Assembly (NCBI GenBank): GCA_017619905.1
Contig: JAFZRK010000010.1
Span: 1-12,875 of the forward strand
Source of the DNA: Bacillota bacterium
GTDB taxonomy: Bacteria > Bacillota > Clostridia > Peptostreptococcales > Anaerovoracaceae
DNA length: 12,875 nt
Direction of reading: 5' to 3'
Shown: positions 6,365 to 12,875 of the stretch, one piece after another
How the letters are laid out: every line of letters begins with the position of its first letter
Position numbering within the stretch: position 1 is the stretch's first letter
Program-made: the position numbers and the translations under genes
Notes under the pieces: model-generated
The model's input: only the letters and a program-made list of their open reading frames with translations
Databases searched by the model: none
What the model was told of the DNA's origin: nothing

Positions 6365-7507
6365 TCAGCCGTTCTTCTTTTCCTTCGCCGCCTTTATCCT
6401 TCTTACCGGGTGGATCTTCACGACGGCTATTATGATCGCGGCAAGTATGATAAGCGTCACTATGTTGTAGGAGATCCAGAGCGCAAGGTTTTCCAAGGCG
6501 GATCCCACGTTTGCGAGACCCTCGGAGAAGTTATTGCCGAGTTTCTGGAAGAAACCGGGCTTTTCGCCTATGGTGGTGTCGGGCCTGGAGACCTCCTTCA
6601 GAGAGATCTTTACGGTAGAATAGCTTACAAGACTGTTGTACTTGTTCAAGCTTCCCTGATACTGGTTGATCTCGTACTCGTTCTCGGACAGCGCGTCCTC
6701 GATCTTAAGGATGTCGGTCATGTTGTCGGCGCTCTTAAGAAGCTCCTCCAGACGGTCGTGCTTGTTCCTTAAGGTCTCAAGCTTCTGCTCTATATCGAAG
6801 TACTGCTCGCTGACGTCGGTCATCTTCTGATTGAGAGACACCACGTAGCATCCGTCGTTCATCCCGGCAAGGAACTTCTCGTAGTTCTCCGCAGGGACCC
6901 TGACCGTGTAGGAAGCGGATCTGCGGTAGGTCGCGCTGCCGTTGCCGTTGTCCACGGTCTCGCTCTCTATGTAGGCGAAGTATTTGCCGGCAAGCTCTTT
7001 AATGAAGCCGCAGGTCTTTTCGAATTCCGTGCTCTGAAGCGACATGGTGGCGGAGTAGATGAGCTTGGAATTTCTCAGACCGGAGGTCTCCGTGAATATC
7101 GTGTCGCTGCCCTCTCCGACCGGAGCACCATTGTAGCTCTTTTCCGCAGAAGAAGGCACCCATTCGCTCTCTCCGTCGTAGCTTCTGCCGTCCAGACCTT
7201 CCGGGCCAAGATCCGAAGTGCTGTTTGAAGGCACTCCGGTGTTTACTTCGGATCCGTTCTTGCTGTCGTAGCTTCTGTTTCCGAGCGTTCCTGCTCCCCC
7301 GAAGAAGCCGACTGTAAAGATCAGCACCGCAGCGCATGCCGCAGCCGCGATCTTAAGCGGCCTTCTTCTGCTCCGCAGTCTTTCCGTTGATGTTTTGGTG
7401 TTTGCAGCGTATGCAGCGCCGGGAACGGACGAGTAATTCCCGTCCGCCTCTTCCACGAAGCGGTCGTCTATATCCCCTACTGCTCTTAAAAGCTTTTCGT
7501 TAGTCAT
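6365..7507 (-). CDS. DUF4349 membrane protein, probable anti-sigma factor
   Basis: The 380-aa protein has a cytoplasmic N-terminus (1-51) beginning MTNEKLLRAVGDIDDRFVEE, the short acidic helix seen at the start of many Firmicute membrane anti-sigma factors. A transmembrane helix follows at about 52-72. An extracytoplasmic low-complexity Ser/Gly/Asp linker runs to ~145, and the DUF4349 domain spans ~146-307, starting SKLIYSATMSLQ and containing a coiled coil at about 230-292. A second transmembrane helix lies at ~342-364, with a basic cytoplasmic tail. I infer that it binds the adjacent ECF sigma factor and releases it on an envelope signal; the signal is unknown. Its ATG overlaps the sigma stop by 4 bp (ATGA), implying translational coupling, and AGAGGG lies about 9 nt upstream. 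No zinc-binding HxxxCxxC motif is present, so it is not a classical ZAS anti-sigma factor. Confidence 0.85.
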   Translation of the reverse strand: MTNEKLLRAVGDIDDRFVEEADGNYSSVPGAAYAANTKTSTERLRSRRRPLKIAAAACAAVLIFTVGFFGGAGTLGNRSYDSKNGSEVNTGVPSNSTSDLGPEGLDGRSYDGESEWVPSSAEKSYNGAPVGEGSDTIFTETSGLRNSKLIYSATMSLQSTEFEKTCGFIKELAGKYFAYIESETVDNGNGSATYRRSASYTVRVPAENYEKFLAGMNDGCYVVSLNQKMTDVSEQYFDIEQKLETLRNKHDRLEELLKSADNMTDILKIEDALSENEYEINQYQGSLNKYNSLVSYSTVKISLKEVSRPDTTIGEKPGFFQKLGNNFSEGLANVGSALENLALWISYNIVTLIILAAIIIAVVKIHPVRRIKAAKEKKNG

Positions 7508-8064
7508 ATCTTAATACCCTCTTTTTCCAGATGCTGCGCCAGTTCTTTTCTTAAGCGGAAGAGCATGGTCTTTACGTTGGATTCCTTAAGCCCAAGGCGC
7601 GCAGCTATCTCCGATACCGGATCCAGGTACCAGTAGCGCCTTACGAATACCTTGCGTTTAGTTCCGTCCAGGTCCCCCAGGAACCGGTCTATGGCCCTGG
7701 ATATCTCGCTGCTTTCCATGGCCTTTTCAGGCTCCGTTCCTCCGGAGACTATCTCCGAAAGCTCGTCCAGTGCAAGCGTGTATTCTCCGCCCCCGCGCTT
7801 TTGCGCCGACGACGCCGCAGCCTTGTCCAGCGCCAGATTCCTGGCTATCTTTCCAAGATACGCCTTAAGGCTTGCGGGTCTGGCGGGCGGTATGCTGTTC
7901 CAGGCCTTCAGCATGCAGTCGTTGACGCATTCTTCCACGTCAGAATAATTCGAAAGGATATTGCCGGCCACTGCGCCGCAGTATCTTCCGTATTTATCCA
8001 GAGCGGCGCTTATCGCGTCCTCCTGTCTGTTGAAAAAGCCTTCTATGATCTGCAGATCGTCCAT
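7504..8064 (-). CDS. ECF-type sigma-70 family RNA polymerase sigma factor
   Basis: The 186-aa protein has the two-domain layout of ECF sigma factors. Region 2 spans about 12-85, including DVEECVNDCMLKAWNSIPP (42-60), the -10-recognition and core-binding helix. A linker follows (86-118). Region 4 spans about 120-180 with a helix-turn-helix (PVSEIAARLGLKESNVKTML, 149-168) for -35 recognition. Regions 1 and 3 are missing, as expected. The start ATG 8064 has AGAGGG 7 nt upstream. It is the first gene of a two-gene operon with the DUF4349 protein. Directly upstream lies a TGTAAC-N16-CGTC element that may be its own promoter. Its regulon is not visible here; I found no second copy of that element elsewhere in the window by eye. 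Confidence 0.93.
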   Translation of the reverse strand: MDDLQIIEGFFNRQEDAISAALDKYGRYCGAVAGNILSNYSDVEECVNDCMLKAWNSIPPARPASLKAYLGKIARNLALDKAAASSAQKRGGGEYTLALDELSEIVSGGTEPEKAMESSEISRAIDRFLGDLDGTKRKVFVRRYWYLDPVSEIAARLGLKESNVKTMLFRLRKELAQHLEKEGIKI

Positions 8065-8088
8065 TTAAAAACCCTCTTCGCCTATAAA

Positions 8089-8114
8089 GACGCAAAAAAG
8101 CATGAGAGGTTACA
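8089..8114 (-). promoter_or_regulatory. Candidate ECF-autoregulated promoter of the sigma/DUF4349 operon
   Basis: On the minus strand TGTAAC (8114-8109) and CGTC (8092-8089) are separated by exactly 16 bp. This matches the general form of Firmicute ECF promoters (TGAAAC-N16-CGT-type in Bacillus SigW/SigM/SigV). Transcription would start around 8080, giving a leader of about 16 nt with AGAGGG. The -35 lies in the terminator hairpin of the upstream gene. Confidence 0.55.
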
Positions 8115-8123
8115 TGCTTTTTT
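8094..8123 (-). terminator. Terminator of the Na/Pi cotransporter gene
   Basis: An 11-bp perfect stem, AAAAAAGCATG (8094-8104) with CATGCTTTTTT (8113-8123), closes an 8-nt loop. On the minus strand it ends in TTTTTTGCG. It starts 24 bp past the transporter stop codon. Confidence 0.75.
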
Positions 8124-8146
8124 CGGTATTGATCGGTATTATGTGT

Positions 8147-9973
8147 TTATTCTTCTTCAGATTCCGAAGACAGCTCGGCGATCTGAAGCATTCCCATGTA
8201 TTTTTCTCTGGCGCTTGCGTACCAGGCATTGAAATCCGGATCCACTCCGCTGTGCAGACGGTGCAGATACTCGTGCTGGTCCGCGTCCGCCTCTTTGTCG
8301 AACATTGCGATCGTATACACGCCAATGTTGGAACACTGGTCGGAGATACGCTCTATGTTTACCAGCATGTCAAGGAAGGTGGAGCCGACTACTACGTTGC
8401 AGATGCCTCTCTGCAGCCTTTCCACATGACGCGCACGAAGATCATCCACAAGCTCGTCCACGACTTCCTCAACAGGTTCTATGCGTTTTGCAGCCTCTAT
8501 GCTGCGGTCTCTGTACGCGGCAACTGCCCAGTCCAGGACCTCGGACATCGCGTTGTGGATCACGGTCATCTCTCTTTGCGCCACAGGGGAAAGCTTCATG
8601 TTCTTGGAATTGAGCTCCTCCGCGTTCTGCGCCAGGTTTAAGGCCAGATCCCCTATTCTTTCGAACTCAAGTATGCATTTGATGTTGTAATTGACAAGAT
8701 CGCTGGTCCGTCCCGTGGTGGTGTCGAGATCAGCCAGACCCACAAGATAAGAGCTTATGTGGTCCGTCATGAAGTCTATGAACTCCTCGTCCTCCTCGAT
8801 CTGCGCCGCGGTATCCGGAACGTAGTCGTTTATCAGCAGGCTCGCTTTATGATAGTTGTTCTCCGCAGTAAGCGCTACCTTTACCATGGCTTTGCGCACG
8901 CTGGATATCGCCAGCGCGGGAGAGCCGTACAGAGCCTTGTCCAGCAGTTCCGCGTCGTGGTATTTCTCCGGAACATTGGCCGCCGGAGTATCCTTTACGA
9001 TCTTCCTCGTAACCTTTTCCAGAACTCTTGTGAACGGAAGAAGGATGACGGCGCAGGCCAGTCTGAATACCGTATGGGTATTTGCTATGCCGCCGGAGGT
9101 TATCGGTCTGCTCCATATCGCGGACAGCGCGCCCGTTGAATGAAGTATCGCTACGCCTGCCGAGACCAGAACGACTACGCACAGGTTGAATATTATGTGC
9201 GCTATGCCTGTGCGCTTGGCGTCCGCCTTGGCGCCTATGGAACAGACGATGGCAGTGGTGACGCAGTCGCCTATGTAGATGCCTATTATTATCGAATATA
9301 CCGAGCTGAATGTAAGCACGCCTGTAGTAGCCAGGGCCTGCAGGATACCGATGGTAGCTGACGAGCTCTGGATGAGGAACGCTGCCGCAGCTCCAGCTAT
9401 GAAGCCCAGAAGCGGCCTTGCGGAAACGCCGGTGAACATGTTTGCGAACCACGGTTCTTCCGACAGCGGGCTTACCGCCGCGGTCATGTTCAGAAGTCCG
9501 GTGAACAGTATGCCGAAGCCCATTGCTATCTGCCCTACCGTACCGGAGTTCTGCTTCTTGATGAACATTATGCAGATTATTCCGATGATCGCGGCTATCG
9601 GCGCCAGTGTGCTCGGCTTAAAGAAGTTGAGTATGGATCCGCTGTCGGCGTTGATGTCCAAAAGTCTGATGATCTGCGCGGTCACCGTGGTTCCTACGTT
9701 GGCGCCAAGCATAATGCCTATGGACTGCTTGAACGTCATAAGCCCCGCGCCTACAAGACCCGAGGTGATGACTATAGTAGCTGTGGAACTTTGAATTACA
9801 GCGGTAACGACGACGCCAACAAGAAAACCGGCTACCGGATTATTGGTGACCTTTTTGAGAGCGTTCTTGAACGCTGTAGATGAACTTTGCGACAGTCCGT
9901 TGCCCATGATCCTCATGCCGTAGAGGAACAGAGCCAGACCGCCTAATAATGATATCGCATTAAAGATCGTCAT
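8147..9973 (-). CDS. Na+/phosphate cotransporter with C-terminal PhoU-like domain
   Basis: The 608-aa protein is a Na/Pi-II (NptA/YjbB type) transporter. The membrane part (1-~320) holds two inverted repeats, each with a QSS motif: QSSTATIV (61-68) with GANVGTT (90-96), and QSSSAT (202-207) with GIYIGDCVTT (231-240). The second glycine motif departs from the usual GANIGTT. From about 340 to 585 the protein is helical and PhoU-like, with acidic patches (EEDEEFIDFMTDH, ECILEFERIGDLALNLA-like segment) that bind metal in PhoU proteins. The family moves phosphate with sodium, in either direction depending on the member. The start is ATG 9973; hydrophobic sequence begins at once and no Shine-Dalgarno is present. 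Promoter position suggests a leaderless mRNA. It is a single-gene unit ended by its own terminator. Confidence 0.93.
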   Translation of the reverse strand: MTIFNAISLLGGLALFLYGMRIMGNGLSQSSSTAFKNALKKVTNNPVAGFLVGVVVTAVIQSSTATIVITSGLVGAGLMTFKQSIGIMLGANVGTTVTAQIIRLLDINADSGSILNFFKPSTLAPIAAIIGIICIMFIKKQNSGTVGQIAMGFGILFTGLLNMTAAVSPLSEEPWFANMFTGVSARPLLGFIAGAAAAFLIQSSSATIGILQALATTGVLTFSSVYSIIIGIYIGDCVTTAIVCSIGAKADAKRTGIAHIIFNLCVVVLVSAGVAILHSTGALSAIWSRPITSGGIANTHTVFRLACAVILLPFTRVLEKVTRKIVKDTPAANVPEKYHDAELLDKALYGSPALAISSVRKAMVKVALTAENNYHKASLLINDYVPDTAAQIEEDEEFIDFMTDHISSYLVGLADLDTTTGRTSDLVNYNIKCILEFERIGDLALNLAQNAEELNSKNMKLSPVAQREMTVIHNAMSEVLDWAVAAYRDRSIEAAKRIEPVEEVVDELVDDLRARHVERLQRGICNVVVGSTFLDMLVNIERISDQCSNIGVYTIAMFDKEADADQHEYLHRLHSGVDPDFNAWYASAREKYMGMLQIAELSSESEEE

Positions 9974-9981
9974 ACATAGTA

Positions 9982-10010
9982 ATTATATCATAATCACTGA
10001 TTTATGATAA
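9982..10010 (-). promoter_or_regulatory. Promoter of the Na/Pi cotransporter gene
   Basis: On the minus strand the -10 is a perfect TATAAT (9987-9982) preceded by TGA. The -35 is TTATCA (10010-10005), four of six matches, with a 17-bp spacer. Only 8 nt separate the -10 from the ATG. Confidence 0.75.
9986..10009. repeat. Inverted repeat covering the Na/Pi promoter, candidate operator
   Basis: TATCATAA (9986-9993) and TTATGATA (10002-10009) form perfect 8-bp arms around an 8-nt spacer. The arms overlap the -10 and the -35, so a bound dimer would block RNA polymerase. The binding protein is unknown. Confidence 0.5.
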
Positions 10011-10014
10011 TACT

Positions 10015-10044
10015 CTTAACAAAAATCCCGTAAAAACTGTTAAG
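10015..10044. repeat. Second inverted repeat upstream of the Na/Pi promoter
   Basis: CTTAACA (10015-10021) and TGTTAAG (10038-10044) form perfect 7-bp arms around 16 nt. It lies between the FUSC stop and the Na/Pi -35. It could be an activator site or a weak end-of-transcript hairpin for the FUSC gene; the loop is too large for a good terminator. Confidence 0.4.
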
Positions 10045-10058
10045 TTGAATCGAAGGCA

Positions 10059-11366
10059 TTACGAACGGCGGAACAGTTTAGTCAGATCTATGGGCTCGTA
10101 TTCTTTCTCTATGCCGGCGATAAGGCGGAGAGCATCGGATTCGCTTCTGTACCCTTCTTTATTTATTGGCTCCCTGAAATCGAGATCTTCGCCGTCTTTT
10201 GCAAGCATGTCCATTAGCAGGGACCTTGCGTGTCCGGGAACAGCGTCGCTGCTGTAGATGTAAAGACCGCTCAACCCGTTTGCATACCCCTGGCTTCTGA
10301 CCAGAATACGGTAAGGCCTTTCGGGAAGAGCTTTGTGGACGGCGGCAGAAACATCCGCAATGTCCTCGTCTTTCGCGACTATCTTGACATACACGACGTT
10401 CGATATGTACGGAGGCGCTCCTTCCAGATAATCCCGGTACGTGGAACTCCTGAGACGTTTCAGAAGCACAGTCTCGGGCTCCGAATACTCACCCGAGTGG
10501 TACACCCCTATTCTGTTTGCGCGTATCGTATAGATGAAATAACTGTATCCCAGGTCGTCGAGCGCTGCCCGGACCTCATCAAGCCTTTCTCCATCCAAAG
10601 AAGCTGACCAGAGATAGCAGTTGTCTTTAGTGCTGTAGATAGCGGCGCCGTCCATGACTATCATGGGAGTTTCCAGATCGACCTTGCCGAACTGCCTTGA
10701 AAAGAACGCGGGAGCGTGCTCCGATACCAGGCATATCCTTGCGCCGTCCCTGATAAGACGGCTGAGGCGGAACTGGACCGCAGGCTCGAACACGGCGGAC
10801 CTGTCCGCAACAAGATCCCTGATCCTTACGAAGAATACCAGTCCATTGTTCTTTTTGCGGGGAAGACGGCACATGTTGACCACGATCGCCACCGCCGTTC
10901 CGAGGAATAAGTAGACTATCCTCTGCGCTGCTTGGACCAGCGGCTGGTCAATATCCGGGAAGCTTATCACTATGCACAGAAAAACAATGGCGGCGAGTCC
11001 GGATGCATCGCTCTTTCCCACTGCCACGGCGGTATATATCGAGAGCATCGTCCCGACAGCCATAAGAAAATATATAAGCAGTGTATGTTCCGACACTAAA
11101 GGGAAGGTGTCGAACAGAAGCAGCAGAAGCAGCCCCCAGACGGAACCTATGAGCGTTCCTATGACGCGTGAGATCGCGTACTGACGGGTGTCGCGGACTA
11201 ACGGCTGCATGCATATTATGGCTGTGATGCAAGCCTCGGACGGCATCTGTGCGCCGCTGTAGCCCAAAGCGTAGCAGACGAACAGACAGATCAATACTGC
11301 TACCGTCGTCTTTATTATCCGCTGTCCCATGCGCGGGATATTGATGTTGATCTTCTTATTTTCCAT
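10059..11366 (-). CDS. FUSC/aromatic-acid-exporter-like membrane protein with degenerate HAD-like C-terminal domain
   Basis: The 435-aa protein has two parts. Residues 1-168 contain about six hydrophobic helices (near 18-36, 45-56, 66-86, 96-115, 121-136, 148-166) with the family stretch ISRVIGTLIGSVWGLL (65-80), placing it in the FUSC / ArAE superfamily of putative exporters. Residues ~175-418 resemble a Cof-type HAD phosphatase in order and spacing: LVFF at 176-179, IRDGARICLVSEHAP (205-219), PMIVMDGAAIY (234-244), and GLYIYSSDAVPGHARSLL (367-384). The catalytic positions are replaced: no DxDGT, SEHAP for TGRP, PGH for the SKG lysine, and no GDGxND. I infer a binding or sensing domain rather than an enzyme. 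The start ATG 11366 has GGAGA upstream. It has its own promoter and no strong terminator. Substrate unknown. Confidence 0.75.
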   Translation of the reverse strand: MENKKININIPRMGQRIIKTTVAVLICLFVCYALGYSGAQMPSEACITAIICMQPLVRDTRQYAISRVIGTLIGSVWGLLLLLLFDTFPLVSEHTLLIYFLMAVGTMLSIYTAVAVGKSDASGLAAIVFLCIVISFPDIDQPLVQAAQRIVYLFLGTAVAIVVNMCRLPRKKNNGLVFFVRIRDLVADRSAVFEPAVQFRLSRLIRDGARICLVSEHAPAFFSRQFGKVDLETPMIVMDGAAIYSTKDNCYLWSASLDGERLDEVRAALDDLGYSYFIYTIRANRIGVYHSGEYSEPETVLLKRLRSSTYRDYLEGAPPYISNVVYVKIVAKDEDIADVSAAVHKALPERPYRILVRSQGYANGLSGLYIYSSDAVPGHARSLLMDMLAKDGEDLDFREPINKEGYRSESDALRLIAGIEKEYEPIDLTKLFRRS

Positions 11367-11401
11367 TATTCTCTCCGGTGCGCAGGCAAGATGGTCGGAA
11401 G

Positions 11402-11416
11402 TACTGCGCCGCAGTA
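11402..11416. repeat. Short palindrome at the predicted transcription start of the FUSC gene
   Basis: TACTGC and GCAGTA form perfect 6-bp arms around GCC. The predicted start (~11411) falls inside it, so it could be an operator or a 5' hairpin of the mRNA. Confidence 0.35.
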
Positions 11417-11417
11417 A

Positions 11418-11446
11418 AAGATAACCATGAACGGCAGGATTGTCAA
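11418..11446 (-). promoter_or_regulatory. Sigma-A type promoter of the FUSC gene
   Basis: On the minus strand the -35 is a perfect TTGACA (11446-11441) and the -10 is TATCTT (11423-11418), with a 17-bp spacer. The leader would be about 45 nt and carries GGAGA before the ATG. Confidence 0.7.
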
Positions 11447-11485
11447 GCGCATTCCGCGCATTACTGAAAAGAAAGGTCTTTTATC

Positions 11486-11513
11486 AAAAAAGCCCGGACC
11501 ATTAGGTCCGGGC
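11486..11513 (-). terminator. Rho-independent terminator of the AGCS symporter gene
   Basis: On the minus strand GCCCGGACC (11513-11505) pairs with GGTCCGGGC (11500-11492) around a 4-nt loop and is followed by six T. It lies 21 bp past the symporter stop. Confidence 0.93.
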
Positions 11514-11534
11514 CGTGATATCGATCAATGCTGA

Positions 11535-12875
11535 TCACTTCTTCCTTGCAGCCTTCTCTTCCTTGTAGAGCGGCAGGTTCTTCTTCCAGTAGTCTTCCTT
11601 GATCTTTACGATCTGACCGGCCAGAACTGCCAGCGCTATGAGGTTCGGGATGATTATTATGCCGTTGCAGGTATCCGCAAGATCCCAAACGAAGCCCAGG
11701 GTGCTGTAGGAACCGACCATTATGAATACCAGCCAGATTATCCTTACGATCAGCTTGCTTACCTTTGCGTGCATCACCTTGCCGAAGAGGGCCAGCCAGC
11801 CCTTCTCCAGGTAGTTATAGTATGTTATGAGGCAGGAGAAACCGAACAGTATGGACGCGCACAGTACAACGTACTGGCCCCAGTTTCCGGGAAGCATCTT
11901 CTGGAACGCAGCCATCGTAAGGCCTACGCCTTCGGCTCCGCCGTCCCAAAGTCCGGAGAGAACTATCGTAAGACCGGTAACGAGGCATACTACGCAGGTA
12001 TCTACGAATACTTCCAGCGGTCCCCAGATTGCCTGCTCGCCGGGCTCGTTTACCTTAGCGGATGCGTGGGTAACGGAAGCGGATCCGATACCGGCTTCGT
12101 TGGAGAATATTCCGCGGGCCATTCCGTAGCGGATGGCGGTCATGATGCCGAATCCCGCGGCTCCGCCAAGTGCTGCGGTCGGGTTGAACGCTGCTCTTAC
12201 TATAAGACCTATGGCTGCGGGTACCTGACCGATGTTAAGGATTATGATCAGCAGTCCGCAGAGGAGATAAGCGCCTGCCATGAACGGAGAAAGAAGTCCG
12301 CAGACCTCGCCTATCCTCTTGATGCCGCCGAAAATTACTATGCCGGTTATTACAGCGAATATTGCGCCTGCTATGATCGGGTTGAGTCCGAAGGTCTCGT
12401 TGAGAGCCTGGGACATGGTGTTGGTGTCGACTACGGCAGAGATGACTATGCTGAAGAATATGAACAGCACGGCTACTATCTTGCCCAGCCACGGAGCTTT
12501 AAGACCCTTGGATATGTAATACATGGGGCCGCTGACGTACGTTCCGTCGTCCGCCTTTTCGCGGTACTTCATGCCGAGGGCGATCTCACCGTACTTGGTA
12601 GCCATTCCGATGATCGCAGCTACGAGCATCCAGAACAATGCGCCCGGGCCGCCCGCTACTATTGCGGTAGCTACTCCGGCGATGTTACCGGAACCTACGA
12701 CAGCAGAAACAGACGCCATTGCTGCCTGGAAGGAAGTGATCTCTCCTTCTCCGGCTTCCTTGGAGCCTTTCTTTGCATCTTTAAATGTCTTTACGTAAGT
12801 TTCGCGGATCTGGAATCCTATGTTTCTGAACTGGATCCCCTTAAGACGAATGGTAAGGTAGATACCTACACCGAA
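11535..12875 (-). CDS. AGCS family sodium:alanine/glycine-type symporter (5' end cut by window edge)
   Basis: The frame is open to the right edge, giving 446 visible codons. An internal ATG at 12719 is not the start, since the family's pre-core segment (GVGIYLTIRLKGIQFRNIGF, then EGEITSFQAAM) is encoded upstream of it. Family motifs follow: VGSGNIAGVATAIVAGGPGA, KYGEIALGMKYREK with GPMYYISKGL, and FSNEAGIGSASVTHASAK. About ten membrane helices are expected, and the C-terminus is short and basic (KEEKAARKK). The family imports alanine or glycine with Na+. The segment after the second helix pair (ISAVVDTNTMSQALNETF) and the late SCLITYYNYLEKG region differ from typical members, so the substrate is uncertain. 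Codon choice is strongly biased, suggesting high expression. It ends in a strong terminator, separating it from the FUSC gene; its promoter lies outside the window. Confidence 0.92.
   Translation of the reverse strand, partial: FGVGIYLTIRLKGIQFRNIGFQIRETYVKTFKDAKKGSKEAGEGEITSFQAAMASVSAVVGSGNIAGVATAIVAGGPGALFWMLVAAIIGMATKYGEIALGMKYREKADDGTYVSGPMYYISKGLKAPWLGKIVAVLFIFFSIVISAVVDTNTMSQALNETFGLNPIIAGAIFAVITGIVIFGGIKRIGEVCGLLSPFMAGAYLLCGLLIIILNIGQVPAAIGLIVRAAFNPTAALGGAAGFGIMTAIRYGMARGIFSNEAGIGSASVTHASAKVNEPGEQAIWGPLEVFVDTCVVCLVTGLTIVLSGLWDGGAEGVGLTMAAFQKMLPGNWGQYVVLCASILFGFSCLITYYNYLEKGWLALFGKVMHAKVSKLIVRIIWLVFIMVGSYSTLGFVWDLADTCNGIIIIPNLIALAVLAGQIVKIKEDYWKKNLPLYKEEKAARKK

Noticed and set aside
10015..10044. 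Pho-box (PhoP/PhoB) before the phosphate transporter gene
   Set aside because: One TTAACA and a near match TTTACG occur, but the repeat period is 9 rather than 11 bp and only two units are seen, so I do not claim it.

Overview
The window looks like a chromosomal segment of an anaerobic, low-abundance-type Firmicute (Clostridia, possibly near the Eubacteriales / Family XIII group). The reasons are an RlmD-type 23S rRNA methyltransferase with an Fe-S cluster, an AGCS amino-acid symporter, a PhoU-tailed Na/Pi cotransporter, an ECF sigma factor paired with a DUF4349 membrane protein, a bactofilin, a tRNA with an encoded CCA end, and strong GGAGG-type ribosome binding sites. The base composition is moderately GC-rich (mid-50s % by eye), except for the leftmost ~170 bp, which are near 41% G+C. 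The lineage assignment is an inference from gene content, not a database result.

Layout, left to right: a partial DinB-like gene (-) follows the rRNA methyltransferase rlmD (-). A flippase-like membrane protein gene (+) diverges from rlmD and converges on the translational GTPase gene typA (-), with a bidirectional terminator between them. typA and a plsC acyltransferase gene (+) diverge from an 89-bp spacer. plsC converges on a bactofilin gene (-), again with a bidirectional terminator. The bactofilin gene and a tRNA-Leu(CAG) gene (+) diverge from promoters that appear to share one palindromic -35 hexamer. The tRNA is followed by two hairpin terminators and converges on a long minus-strand block: sigma factor with DUF4349 anti-sigma candidate (4-bp overlap), Na/Pi cotransporter, FUSC-type membrane protein with a HAD-like tail, and an AGCS symporter cut by the right edge.

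Most genes are single transcription units with their own promoter and terminator. The one clear operon is the ECF sigma / DUF4349 pair. It is preceded by a TGTAAC-N16-CGTC element, the form expected of an ECF-autoregulated promoter, and this element lies inside the terminator hairpin of the upstream phosphate transporter gene. rlmD, typA and tRNA-Leu serve translation. plsC, the flippase-like protein, bactofilin and the sigma/DUF4349 pair belong to the envelope. The Na/Pi, FUSC and AGCS genes are transport functions.

Points that stand out: the shared -35 box; the ECF promoter nested in a terminator; a FUSC protein whose C-terminal half resembles a Cof-type HAD phosphatase with its catalytic motifs replaced; a TypA with unusual G4 (NTID) and G5 motifs; two probably leaderless mRNAs (plsC and the Na/Pi transporter); an inverted partial copy of the tRNA T-arm just downstream of the tRNA; and a strong excess of the palindrome CTTAAG. 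No IS element, CRISPR array, prophage or rRNA was found. No gene-free stretch exceeds 300 bases.
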